Shown here: piece after piece, positions 27,254 to 38,299 of the stretch
How positions within the stretch are numbered: the first letter of the stretch is position 1
How the letters are laid out: each line of letters begins with the position of its first letter
Assembly (NCBI RefSeq): GCF_012979535.1
Contig: NZ_CP053015.1
Span: 2,728,001-2,792,000, forward strand
DNA length: 64,000 nt
DNA from: Sphingomonas lacunae
Lineage (GTDB): Bacteria; Pseudomonadota; Alphaproteobacteria; Sphingomonadales; Sphingomonadaceae
Direction of reading: 5' to 3'
Program-made: the position numbers and the translations under genes
Notes under the pieces: model-generated
What the model was told of the DNA's origin: nothing
Databases searched by the model: none
The model's input: the letters and a program-made list of their open reading frames with translations, nothing else

Positions 27254-28699
27254 TTACTCACTAATACTGGAAGAATCAACGACAGCCTCAAACAATGGCT
27301 CATTGAAGACATTTAAGAATTTTTCTTGAAATTTATCATTGTTTCTAATAAAATCAAATACGGGCCACTCTCTAAAATCATTTTTCTCCATTTTACCTGA
27401 ACTTACGACCGGCGCAAAGAGATCGCATACTAGGTCAATATCCTCCCTTAGTGCGGCGACACATATTCCGTACCTGTCTGATACAGCTGACCAATCCACA
27501 GAATTTAAAACCTCATTGCACTCATCAACTTTATCCATGTGCCGGTATGAACTAGCAAGATTTACCTTCATCATCAGAATTGTCGCCTGATCAACATCGG
27601 TATTTTTTAGCCCTGTAACGTATTCAATTATCTTTACGGGTACAGAATAGCGTGCTTGCGATATGAATCGATAGCATACTTCATTTATCGTATCGAAAGC
27701 ATGTTTTTGCTGTTCGGGAAATTGCTTCCTCCAAATTGAAAAAATCATTAAAATTGAGAACTCTGTCAATATAGACAATGACTTCGTCAAATACGATCTG
27801 TCAATTTGAATCTTATCGCCCAAGCGGGACGCGCAATCACGTACCTTGTTTTTCGAACAAATGGAAACATATCTTTGTGTGTATAACTTTTCACCGTGAG
27901 CAATCAAATTTCTTCTTTCAAAAATTTCTATAAAATCTCCCCACCTTTCCCAGGACTCCGATATTTTTATATCAAACCAACGCTCAATTGACTGGACTTG
28001 TGATTCGTGACTACCTCTCGAAAAAGCATAAACTTCATCATCTACAATTCTCGATTTAAAATCTTCAAATGATTCATTTCCCAATATATCTGCTATTTTT
28101 ACAGTTTTTTCCAGACTTACGAATCGCTCTGGATTTTTACCTAACATTGTCCTAACAATGTCCGCGGTAATTGAATCAAACGTTGCCACTATAGTTAAAA
28201 GAACTGATGTAGGTATAACCTCGAAACCACGATCCATTCTGTTCAATCTGCGGTGTTCTGATCTTACCTTTATCAAGCGATCTTGAGTTATTGAGTAAAT
28301 TTTATAGTCATCACCCTCCTCGATCAGTGGCGAGGATTCTTCAATTGGCTTTACTATCTCCGAACGAGTGACGACATCTGTTAGTGCGCTTGCCACACTG
28401 CTAAGTGCGAGTATAAGCTCAGACAGTCCCAAAGCCATATCGGCGGCTCGAGACATTAGTTCAGCCAACTGATGCTCTGTTGAAGGGGCAATTTCGGTCG
28501 GCGTAGCTGGTGGAGTTTCCAGCTCGCCATGCTTCGCTGGGCTTTTCGCCCAGGATTTAATCCCTTCCAAATCAGTTCCAAACGAAAATCCTTTATAGTC
28601 AGAGCCTTGACCAATTCGGATTGCAAAGAAGGCTTGACTAGGCTGGGGACTCTGCATCTGTTTGAAGGCCTTATTTACATAAAACTCGATCTGCTGCAT
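27254..28699 (-). CDS. AT-rich orphan gene with HEPN-like RxxxxH motif
   Basis: A 481-residue protein of unknown family in DNA much richer in A+T than its surroundings (for example 15 G+C in the 60 bases 28021-28080, against mostly 60-70 % elsewhere). No signal peptide or transmembrane segment is clear. Residues about 74-120 are helical. Residues 255-270 read FIEIFERRNLIAHGEK, where RNLIAH (263-268) fits the Rx4-6H catalytic motif of HEPN ribonucleases found in toxin and anti-phage systems. The C-terminal third is again helical and could hold TPR-like repeats (LASSYRHMDKVDECNEVL). It stands alone between priA and a repeat-rich stretch, with no partner gene. A foreign origin is likely. A defence role is inference only, and a HEPN-like binding protein without nuclease activity is equally possible. 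Confidence 0.7.
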   Translation of the reverse strand: MQQIEFYVNKAFKQMQSPQPSQAFFAIRIGQGSDYKGFSFGTDLEGIKSWAKSPAKHGELETPPATPTEIAPSTEHQLAELMSRAADMALGLSELILALSSVASALTDVVTRSEIVKPIEESSPLIEEGDDYKIYSITQDRLIKVRSEHRRLNRMDRGFEVIPTSVLLTIVATFDSITADIVRTMLGKNPERFVSLEKTVKIADILGNESFEDFKSRIVDDEVYAFSRGSHESQVQSIERWFDIKISESWERWGDFIEIFERRNLIAHGEKLYTQRYVSICSKNKVRDCASRLGDKIQIDRSYLTKSLSILTEFSILMIFSIWRKQFPEQQKHAFDTINEVCYRFISQARYSVPVKIIEYVTGLKNTDVDQATILMMKVNLASSYRHMDKVDECNEVLNSVDWSAVSDRYGICVAALREDIDLVCDLFAPVVSSGKMEKNDFREWPVFDFIRNNDKFQEKFLNVFNEPLFEAVVDSSSISE

Positions 28700-28841
28700 G
28701 ATGCTAGTTAAATTCTATATCGCAACCTTTAATTTGGATTGTGTTGATTTCGTGCAATAGAGGTTCCCCCGCCCACCTTGGCCACTCGGCGCAAGTCATC
28801 TTCAAGTCTCAACCGCCGCGCCCAGCCCAAAATGCCCCTCC

Positions 28842-28877
28842 ACCAGCTTCGCTGGTCCCCCTCCCCCAAGGGGGAGG
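28842..28877. repeat. Two adjacent hairpins (ACCAGC and CCTCCCCC palindromes)
   Basis: ACCAGC-TTC-GCTGGT at 28842-28856 is followed three bases later by CCTCCCCC-AA-GGGGGAGG at 28860-28877. This arrangement of hairpins with a G-rich palindrome resembles dispersed elements seen in sphingomonad genomes, from general knowledge. Confidence 0.65.
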
Positions 28878-29022
28878 ACCTGCGTCTGCCGCCACAGCAC
28901 CGCCCTCCTCCGCGCCTCTGCGCGAACAAGTCTTTGTGGCTTTGTGTCTTTGTGTGAGATCATCTTGCACCCACCGCCCTCACCGTCAGGCGACAAGCCG
29001 CGCGGAAGCACCAGACCATGGG

Positions 29023-29041
29023 TCCCCGGTCAAGCCGGGGA
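29023..29041. repeat. Palindrome of the CCCCGG-tcarg-CCGGGG type
   Basis: TCCCCGG and CCGGGGA flank TCAAG. It shares the CCCCGG/CCGGGG core and loop base pattern with 20593-20611. Confidence 0.6.
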
Positions 29042-29168
29042 TACAGCGGCTTTTGGAGAGTGAAGAGAAAAAGAACAAAAGTGGATCAAATTCCGCTTTC
29101 CTACATGGCCCCACTTGTGAGACCATCGCGCCATGGCCGCGACTCTGCCTTTTTTGCACGCCTTTCTT

Positions 29169-29193
29169 TCCTTCCCCCTGGATGGGGGAAGGA
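29169..29193. repeat. 10-bp inverted repeat TCCTTCCCCC/GGGGGAAGGA
   Basis: Perfect ten-base arms around the loop TGGAT. It is part of the repeat cluster between the orphan gene and the ferritin-like gene. Confidence 0.6.
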
Positions 29194-29363
29194 TGCGCAG
29201 CCTTACGCAGCGCAGCGGCGTTAGGCGAAGCTGGATGAGGGTGGCTGTCACGGCATTGGCGCAAAACCATGAACGGGACGGCGGCGCTCCCCACCCTCAT
29301 CAAGGTCCGCCAGGCGCTGCGCGCCAAGCTCTCCTGTCCTCTCTCGCCAGCGGGAGAGGAACT

Positions 29364-29858
29364 TCACCCCTCGAGCAGCGCCGCCGCTTGCAACAGGCGG
29401 TTGCCATGGTCGCTTTCCTCGACGCCATTTTGCCTGAGCAGGGCGGCGGCTTCCGGATGGTCGATCGTCGCGGCCCATGTGGCATAGAGCTGGTCGCCGT
29501 TGAACTCGCTCTCTGCCGTCTTGCGCAGCCCCTCGGGGGTCAATGTCGCGACCGGGATATGGCCGGTGAGATAGGGGTTGTCTTCCCGCGCCGGCGGCGG
29601 GAAATCTTCGCCGGAAAGGAGCCTGATCACCTCTGACACGCGCCGGGCGTGCTTCATTTCCTCGACGCCATTGTCCTTGAGCAGCGCCTTGACGCCCGCA
29701 TGGTCGGTGCCCTCGGCGCTGACATCATAGAGCGTCTGTCCGGCCGCCTCGACCAGCACCATCACCTTGAAATCGGTGATGGTCGGCGCGGTGACCGCGT
29801 TGATATGGGCAAAGGCCGCGCCGAGATTGTCGGGGGCACCTTCGGGGATGGCTCGCAT
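29364..29858 (-). CDS. Ferritin-like diiron domain protein
   Basis: A 164-residue protein with two repeats of a helical diiron pattern: Glu-containing helices (LVEAAGQTLYDV and AESEFNGDQLYATW) each followed by an ExxH helix (VEEMKHARRVSEV and VEESDHGNRLLQAA). The pairing of two Glu with two ExxH motifs is the hallmark of ferritin-like/rubrerythrin four-helix bundles. No rubredoxin Cys pair is present, so it is not a classical rubrerythrin. The start ATG 29858 has AGGAG eight bases upstream; the longer frame to 30110 has no homology and overlaps ada. Role could be peroxide handling or iron storage. Confidence 0.75.
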   Translation of the reverse strand: MRAIPEGAPDNLGAAFAHINAVTAPTITDFKVMVLVEAAGQTLYDVSAEGTDHAGVKALLKDNGVEEMKHARRVSEVIRLLSGEDFPPPAREDNPYLTGHIPVATLTPEGLRKTAESEFNGDQLYATWAATIDHPEAAALLRQNGVEESDHGNRLLQAAALLEG

Positions 29859-29916
29859 GATCATCTCTCCTCCGCGTTTCTCTCTCTGTTGCGGGGGAGA
29901 ATGGCAGAGCCGGCCG

Positions 29917-30987
29917 TCAGGGCAAGCTGTCAGATTCGCGAGCCAGCAGCGCCTGCTTGCGGTCCAGCCCCCAGGCATAGCCGCCCAGGCTGCCGTCGCT
30001 GCGGACGACTCGGTGGCAGGGGATGAGGACGGCGACCGGGTTGGCGCCATTGGCACTGCCCGCCGCGCGCACCGCGCCGGGCCGGCCGACGGCGGCGGCG
30101 ATCTGCGCATAGCTGCGCGTTTCGCCGGGAGGGATGCGCATCAGCTCGGCCCACACCGCCTGCTGGAAGGCGGTGCCGGCGACATCGAGCGGCAGGCTCG
30201 CCATACGCCCCGGCCGGTCGACCGCGGCGACAGCGGCGGCGAGCAGGTCGGCCATGCCCTCCCCGCCCGCTTCGAGCCGGGCCTTGGGAAAGCGGGCCGC
30301 GAGCTCGGCCTCGCCCTCGTCAAACGACAGGCGGCAAATGCCCTTGGCCGTGGCGGCGAGCAGCATGGTGCCGAGGTGGGTTTGTGCGGTGGCCCAGCGG
30401 ATGGTGACGCCCGCGCCGCCATCCCGCCAGGCACTCGGGGTCATGCCCATGCGGGCACCGGCCTCTGCGTAGAAACGACTGGGCCCGGAATAGCCCGCGT
30501 CATAAATGGCGTCGGTCACCCGGCCTCCTTCGGCCAGAACCGCCTGCGCCCGCTCGCCCCTCAGCGCACGGACCCAGGCACCCGGCGTAACGCCCGTCGC
30601 GCGTTTGAACAGGCGGTGGAAATGATGGGGAGCATAACCGACAGCGGCGGCCAGCGCCTCCAGCCGGGGCGGTTCTTCCTGCGACAGCAGGTCGATCGCC
30701 TTGGCCACAGCCGCCTCGTCCCGCGCGACATCATCGGGCAGGCAGCGTTTGCAGGGCCGCAGCCCCGCTCCCCGCGCCGCCGCACCATCGGCAAAGAAGC
30801 GCACATTGGCCCGCGCCGGATGGCGGGCGGCGCAGCTCGGCCGGCAATAGATGCCTGTGCTCAGCACGCCTGTGACAAAGCGGCCGTCATGAGCCCGGTC
30901 GCGGGCCATGACCGCGCGCCATGCCTGATCGGGATCAATGATCGCGTCGGCGGGGCGGTTCATCTGTTCGGGCGGGCTCTGGGTCAT
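29917..30987 (-). CDS. ada: Bifunctional Ada: methyl-DNA repair and regulator
   Basis: Adaptive-response protein of 356 residues. Domains in order: zinc-binding methylphosphotriester acceptor domain with GIYCRPSCAAR and RPCKRCLPDD (Cys ligands, one of which is methylated), an AraC-type helix-turn-helix (HHFHRLFKRATGVTPGAWV), an MGMT N-terminal-like domain, and the O6-methylguanine methyltransferase active site IPCHRVVRSDG. All key residues are present. ATG 30987 is used. The divergent protease gene starts about 100 bases away. In its methylated form Ada usually activates its own promoter. Confidence 0.95.
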   Translation of the reverse strand: MTQSPPEQMNRPADAIIDPDQAWRAVMARDRAHDGRFVTGVLSTGIYCRPSCAARHPARANVRFFADGAAARGAGLRPCKRCLPDDVARDEAAVAKAIDLLSQEEPPRLEALAAAVGYAPHHFHRLFKRATGVTPGAWVRALRGERAQAVLAEGGRVTDAIYDAGYSGPSRFYAEAGARMGMTPSAWRDGGAGVTIRWATAQTHLGTMLLAATAKGICRLSFDEGEAELAARFPKARLEAGGEGMADLLAAAVAAVDRPGRMASLPLDVAGTAFQQAVWAELMRIPPGETRSYAQIAAAVGRPGAVRAAGSANGANPVAVLIPCHRVVRSDGSLGGYAWGLDRKQALLARESDSLP

Positions 30988-30989
30988 GC

Positions 30990-31015
30990 CCTTCGTCTAT
31001 TAGCGCAGGCGAAGG
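30990..31015. promoter_or_regulatory. Inverted repeat in the ada upstream region
   Basis: CCTTCG (30990-30995) and CGAAGG (31010-31015) flank a 14-base centre that contains TTAGCGCA, similar to the AAAGCGCA half of the E. coli Ada operator. The element lies 3 bases upstream of the ada start, so it could act on ada or on the divergent protease gene. Support is weak: one partial motif match. Confidence 0.3.
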
Positions 31016-31088
31016 CCCGCGTCCCGATGCTTGCTTTCAAAACGCAAGGGGCTAGGCAAGGAGCCATGCCGTGTCAGGAGCCGACCAG

Positions 31089-32747
31089 ATGCTGACGAGA
31101 TTGCGACGCCTGCTGCTGCCCTTCGGCCTGCTGCTGTGTGCCGCCGCGCCGTTGCCTGCGCTGCTCGCCGCGCCTGCCGCGCCCAAAGCCACCACGCCAC
31201 AGGCCGTCGCCCCGCGCCCCGCCACGGCCCAGCCAGTGGGGGAGACCGACGATGTCGCCGCCACCGAGCGCAGCGTCGTGCGTGTTGTCACGGTGGCGAT
31301 GGTCAATGGCGAAGTGGTCGGTTTCGGGCATGGCAGCGGCTTTGCCATCTCCCCCACCCGTATCGTCACCAACGCCCATGTCGTCGCCGACGCTGCCGAA
31401 TATCCCGACAATGTCGTCATCGGCATCGTCCCCAGCGAAGGCAGCCGCAGCTATGCCGGGCGGCTGGTTCGGCTCGACACGCGTCGCGATCTCGCTATCG
31501 TCGAGTTGCGTCAGGGCCGTATTCCGCCCGCCGCCCTTTATCTCGGCCCGGTACGGCAACGCTCGACCGTCTATGCACTCGGCTATCCCGGCAATGTCGA
31601 TCTTGCCACCGCGCAGAACATGGATGATTTCATCCGCCCGCGCACCCCGGTCGCTTCTGACGGCATCATCTCGTCAACCGACACAATCAACGGCATCGCC
31701 GCGCTCGTCCATGATGCCGACATCGCGCGCGGCAATTCCGGGGGGCCGCTGGTTGATCGCTGCGGCCGGGTGCTTGGCGTCAACAGCTTTGTCTCCCGCG
31801 CTGATGAAGGCGATTCGCCCTTTTCCTTTGCCGTGACGGTGCGCGAACTCGCCGCCTTTCTCACCGATGCGCGCCAGGATTTCACCTCGGTCACCACCGC
31901 CTGCCTTTCGGCAGACGAAGCCCGCGCGCGGGAAGCGGCGATGACCGCCGAGGAACGCCGCGCTGCTGCCGAAGCTGAGGCGCGTGAACGCGAGGCCCGG
32001 GCCACCCGCACCGCCGAACAACTCGCCATCGCCCGCGCCGACGCGCAGGAAAGCCGCGAAAACTATATGGCCTTTGCCATCCTCCTGTTCGGCCTCGCCA
32101 TCGTCAGCCTGTCGGCGAGTTTCAAGTTCGAGGTACAAAGGAAGGCGTCTGAACGCCGCGCCGCCCTGCTCGGTGCGGCTGTGCTGGCTCTCGGCGCGCT
32201 GATCGTCTTCTTGCTGCGCCCCAGCCCGGCCGACATACGCGCCACGGTGGAGACCGAGGTTGCGGCCGCTACCGCAGAGCCGGCCCCCGCGCCCAGGACC
32301 GGCCCACTCTCCTGCACGGTCGACCGCAGCCGGGGGCGGCTGACCGTCTCTGAAGGGCAGGACACACAGCTCAACTTCCGCGGTGATGGCTGTGTCAATG
32401 GCCGCACCCAATATGTGCGCGGCGCGGACGATATCTGGACGCGCACCCTCGTCCCCAACGAGGATGCGACCATCTCACGCCTCTCCTATGATCCGGCAAC
32501 CGGCGACTATGTCGTCAAACGCTATCTCATGTCCCTCGAAGGCATGGAGGCGGCCCGCCGCCAGCGCGATTCCCTCGCGGTGCAGGGCTGCACCGCCGAT
32601 CCTACCACCATCGCCCGCCTCACCCAGCGCGAGGTCGCCATCGCCTCGATGCTGCCCGCAGAACCGCACGAAGAGATCGTCAGCCGCTGCCAGATCAGCG
32701 AGGCGGCGGCAACGGCTGCTCCCGCGGCCACGCCCGCCAAGCGTTAG
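31089..32747 (+). CDS. Trypsin-like serine protease with coiled coil and two membrane helices
   Basis: A 552-residue protein. A signal sequence (LLPFGLLLCAAAPLPALLAAPAA) and Ala/Pro linker precede a trypsin-like domain with a full triad: His in VTNAHVVAD, Asp in RRDLAIVEL and Ser in RGNSGGPLV. Next comes an Ala/Glu/Arg-rich coiled coil (EERRAAAEAEAREREARATRT), a helix NYMAFAILLFGLAIVSL, a short basic stretch and a second helix AALLGAAVLALGALIVFLL. A C-terminal domain of about 150 residues with two or three Cys ends the protein. There is no PDZ domain. AGGAG is eight bases before ATG 31089, which is preferred over GTG 31071. Its stop overlaps the convergent hydrolase stop. Confidence 0.8.
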   Translation: MLTRLRRLLLPFGLLLCAAAPLPALLAAPAAPKATTPQAVAPRPATAQPVGETDDVAATERSVVRVVTVAMVNGEVVGFGHGSGFAISPTRIVTNAHVVADAAEYPDNVVIGIVPSEGSRSYAGRLVRLDTRRDLAIVELRQGRIPPAALYLGPVRQRSTVYALGYPGNVDLATAQNMDDFIRPRTPVASDGIISSTDTINGIAALVHDADIARGNSGGPLVDRCGRVLGVNSFVSRADEGDSPFSFAVTVRELAAFLTDARQDFTSVTTACLSADEARAREAAMTAEERRAAAEAEAREREARATRTAEQLAIARADAQESRENYMAFAILLFGLAIVSLSASFKFEVQRKASERRAALLGAAVLALGALIVFLLRPSPADIRATVETEVAAATAEPAPAPRTGPLSCTVDRSRGRLTVSEGQDTQLNFRGDGCVNGRTQYVRGADDIWTRTLVPNEDATISRLSYDPATGDYVVKRYLMSLEGMEAARRQRDSLAVQGCTADPTTIARLTQREVAIASMLPAEPHEEIVSRCQISEAAATAAPAATPAKR

Positions 32748-33421
32748 CCCCCACAGGCTCTGAACAGCGCAAGTGTCCGTTCCCGGGCAAGTTCGCTCGA
32801 TTCCTCGTGGTAATCCTTGCGCCGGTCCGAGTTGAAGCCGTGGTTGGCTTCATAGACATAGATTTGCGCGAGCGGATGGGCCTTTTCGATCAACGCCTGG
32901 ACGCCCTCCATCGGAATTCCGGCATCGAATCGGCCAAAATGGGCAATGGTCGGGCATTTGGGTGCCTGGTCACCATAAACGGTCGGCACCATGCTGCCGT
33001 AATAGCTGCTGGCGGCGGCTAGATCGTCACTCTTCCCCGCCATCGCCCAAGCGACCGATCCGCCGTAGCAATAGCCGGTGATGAACACCGGTCCCTTGTC
33101 CTTCAGCGCATCGATACAGCTCTGCGCATCATCGAGGCTCTGGTCGAATGGGTGCAGTTGACGCGCCAGTTCGACCGCCCGGTTGAAGTCCGCACCTGTA
33201 TATTCAGCCTCGAATCCCGGATGTTCGCGGTCATAAAGGCTGGGGGACAGCACCTCATAGCCATCAGCCGCATATTCGTCGCACAGGTCACGGATGTGGT
33301 CGGTGACGCCAAATATTTCCTGGATCAGCACCAGCCCGCCACGCCGCTCCCCCGCGGCCGGGGCATGATAGACGCCGATCTCTGCCCCATCGCCCATCGT
33401 CATGCGGATCATTTCGCCCAT
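32744..33421 (-). CDS. Dienelactone hydrolase family protein
   Basis: An alpha/beta-hydrolase of 225 residues. The nucleophile is Cys in ITGYCYGGSVAWAM, as in dienelactone hydrolase. The Asp in FGRFDAGIP and His in EANHGFNSDRR complete the triad. QEIFGVTDHIRDLCDEYAADGYEVLSP is the typical DLH oxyanion region. No signal peptide. Dienelactone hydrolases open lactone rings in aromatic degradation, but many members have unknown substrates, and no aromatic-degradation neighbours are seen. ATG 33421 is chosen from the GGG eight bases upstream; the frame extends to 33442. Confidence 0.85.
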   Translation of the reverse strand: MGEMIRMTMGDGAEIGVYHAPAAGERRGGLVLIQEIFGVTDHIRDLCDEYAADGYEVLSPSLYDREHPGFEAEYTGADFNRAVELARQLHPFDQSLDDAQSCIDALKDKGPVFITGYCYGGSVAWAMAGKSDDLAAASSYYGSMVPTVYGDQAPKCPTIAHFGRFDAGIPMEGVQALIEKAHPLAQIYVYEANHGFNSDRRKDYHEESSELARERTLALFRACGG

Positions 33422-33645
33422 GAAAACACCCTTTCCTGTCATTCACTTGCCACGCTGATGCAATTCTCTTCACCTTTACGTCAACCGGCATGTCCCTTCA
33501 CCTTGCATCGCAGCAAGAGCGATGCTAACGGCGCGGCGAGTTCGCGACGGGCGGCGATTTTTCGCCATTTTCGCCATGCGACTCAACTGCCCATCTGGGC
33601 AGGCAATTTGTCCCCTGGACAACGGCAAAAGGGAAGAACGGACGC

Positions 33646-34200
33646 GTGGAGCACTCCGGCGGAATGCAGGCAAGTCTGGCAGGGCGATACGCCCTTGCCC
33701 TGTTTGATCTTGCTCAGGACGGTTCGGCACTGCCGGCAGTCGAAGCGAGCGTGGCAAAGCTGGGTGACGCACTCACCGCTTCGCCCGAGCTCAAGGCGCT
33801 GGTCACGAGCCCGGTCATCTCACGCGCTGACGCAGGTCGCGCGGTCGCAGGCGTCGCCCAGTCGCTCAAGCTTGATCCGCTGACCACCAAATTCCTTGGC
33901 GTGCTCGCCAAGAATCGCCGTCTCGGCGAACTTGGCAATGTCGTTCGCGCCTTTGCGAACCTTGCCGCTGCCCACCGTGGCGAGGCTTCGGCCGATGTCA
34001 CCTCCGCCCATCCGCTGAGCGACGCTCAGGTCAAGGCGCTCAAGGCCAAGCTGGCCGGCCGTCTTGGTCGTGATGTAGCCGTCAACCTGTCTGTCGATCC
34101 CGCCATTCTCGGTGGTCTCGTTGTCAAGGTCGGCAGCCGTCTCGTCGACTCGTCGATCCGCACCCGTCTCAATACCCTCGCGCAAGCGATGAAAGGCTGA
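33646..34200 (+). CDS. atpH: F1F0 ATP synthase subunit delta
   Basis: Stator subunit linking F1 to the peripheral stalk; 184 residues. The pattern MEHSGGMQASLAGRYALALFDLAQ with a helical N-terminal domain, then a C-terminal SAHPLSDAQVKALKAKL and VDPAILGGLVVKVGSRLVDSSI, is typical AtpH. The GTG start at 33646 has GGGAAG about nine bases upstream and gives the usual N-terminus; ATG 33664 is a possible alternative. It is the first gene of the atpHAGDC operon. F0 genes are not in the window, as expected in alphaproteobacteria. Confidence 0.93.
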   Translation: MEHSGGMQASLAGRYALALFDLAQDGSALPAVEASVAKLGDALTASPELKALVTSPVISRADAGRAVAGVAQSLKLDPLTTKFLGVLAKNRRLGELGNVVRAFANLAAAHRGEASADVTSAHPLSDAQVKALKAKLAGRLGRDVAVNLSVDPAILGGLVVKVGSRLVDSSIRTRLNTLAQAMKG

Positions 34201-35733
<1,533 letters not shown>

Positions 35734-35741
35734 TGACCGTG

Positions 35742-35759
35742 CCCCGGTCTCGCCCGGGG
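35742..35759. repeat. Palindrome of CCCCGG-CCGGGG type between atpA and atpG
   Basis: CCCCGG (35742-35747) and CCGGGG (35754-35759) are separated by six bases. It resembles the palindromes at 20593-20611 and 29023-29041 and lies in the 67-base gap inside the atp operon, where it could act as an RNA stem. Confidence 0.5.
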
Positions 35760-35800
35760 TCCAGTCTGCTTTTGGAAGTTGGAACACGTAAGGGGCCGCA

Positions 35801-36676
35801 ATGGCAACTTTGAAAGAACTGAAGGGCCGGATCGCGTCGGTGAAGTCGACGCAAAAGATCACCAAGGCCAAGAAGATGGTCGCTTCGGCCAAGCTTCGGC
35901 GCGCTCAGGCCGCTGCTGAAAACGGTAGGCCCTATGCCGAACGTCTTGAAGCAGTCGTCGCCAGCCTTGCGGCCAAGGTCGGCCAGTCGGATAGCGCGCC
36001 CAAGCTTCTTGGCGGCACCGGCAAGGAAGACGTGCATCTGCTGCTCGTCCTCAACTCTGACCGTGGCCTCGCCGGCGCGTTCAACTCGAACATCGTCAAG
36101 GCTGCCCGCGACAAGGCGCTGGAACTCAAGGGTGCCGGCAAGACGGTCAAGTTCATGCTGGTCGGCCGCAAGGGCCGCCCTGTAATCAACCGGCTGTTCC
36201 CCAATCAGACCGTGGCGACCTACGACACGACTGGTTACCGCGAGCTGGGCTTCGACAATGCGCGCGACATCGCCGATCAGGTCATGGCGATGTACGAGGC
36301 CGGCGAGTTCGACGTCGCCCACATCTTCTTTTCGAAATTCCGTTCGGCCCTGCTTCAGGAACCAACCGGGCAGCAGATCATCCCTGTCGCGCCGTCGGAA
36401 AACGCCCCGGTTTCGACTGGTGCTGCTGTCGAATATGAGCCTGACGAGGAAGCGATCCTTGCTGACCTGCTGCCGCGCAACGTCACGGTACAGGTGTTCA
36501 AGGGACTGCTCGAAAACGCAGCGTCGGAACAGGGCGCGTCGATGACCGCGATGGACAATGCCACGCGTAACGCCGGCGACCTGATCAACAAGCTGACCAT
36601 CCAGTACAACCGCAGCCGTCAGGCCGCGATTACAACTGAACTCATCGAAATCATTGCTGGCGCGGAAGCGCTCTAG
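35801..36676 (+). CDS. atpG: F1F0 ATP synthase subunit gamma
   Basis: Rotor shaft subunit, 291 residues. The N-terminal [35 protein letters not shown] and the C-terminal [44 protein letters not shown] helices are the conserved coiled-coil pair of AtpG. It ends at TAG 36674-36676. A 16-base direct repeat of its 3' end occurs shortly after the stop. Confidence 0.97.
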   Translation: MATLKELKGRIASVKSTQKITKAKKMVASAKLRRAQAAAENGRPYAERLEAVVASLAAKVGQSDSAPKLLGGTGKEDVHLLLVLNSDRGLAGAFNSNIVKAARDKALELKGAGKTVKFMLVGRKGRPVINRLFPNQTVATYDTTGYRELGFDNARDIADQVMAMYEAGEFDVAHIFFSKFRSALLQEPTGQQIIPVAPSENAPVSTGAAVEYEPDEEAILADLLPRNVTVQVFKGLLENAASEQGASMTAMDNATRNAGDLINKLTIQYNRSRQAAITTELIEIIAGAEAL

Positions 36677-36708
36677 CATCAACCCTAACGCGGGCGCGGA
36701 AGCGCTCT
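36659..36708. repeat. 16-bp direct repeat at the end of atpG
   Basis: GGCGCGGAAGCGCTCT occurs at 36659-36674 (end of atpG) and again at 36693-36708, offset by 34 bases, followed by TGA. The second copy repeats the codons for the C-terminal residues. It looks like a small tandem duplication of the gene's 3' end. Confidence 0.75.
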
Positions 36709-36710
36709 GA

Positions 36711-38249
<1,539 letters not shown>

Positions 38250-38258
38250 TCCTGTTCC

Positions 38259-38284
38259 CCCCTCTCCGTTCCGGCGGGGAGGGG
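38259..38284. repeat. Hairpin between atpD and atpC
   Basis: CCCCTCTCCG and CGGGGAGGGG pair with one G-T type mismatch around a six-base loop (TTCCGG). In RNA it would form between atpD and atpC and may lower atpC expression relative to atpD. Confidence 0.45.
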
Positions 38285-38299
38285 CATTAGGAAATCCCG

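Larger units (their letters stand above)
28700..29363. other. Gene-free, repeat-rich intergenic stretch
   Basis: No credible coding frame is visible here; the open frames present are short, with no recognisable domain. The stretch contains at least four palindromes: ACCAGC/GCTGGT (28842-28856), CCTCCCCC/GGGGGAGG (28860-28877), TCCCCGG/CCGGGGA (29023-29041) and TCCTTCCCCC/GGGGGAAGGA (29169-29193). It also holds a low-complexity pyrimidine/GT tract around 28930-28960 and GCTGGATGAGGG at about 29230, which matches the tail after the 13021-13045 palindrome. It lies immediately upstream of the AT-rich orphan gene. Confidence 0.7.

Noticed and set aside
28741-29238. Possible plus-strand gene in the repeat-rich gap
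   Set aside because: Low-complexity translation through palindromes, no domain, no ribosome-binding site, and no neighbours that would call for it.
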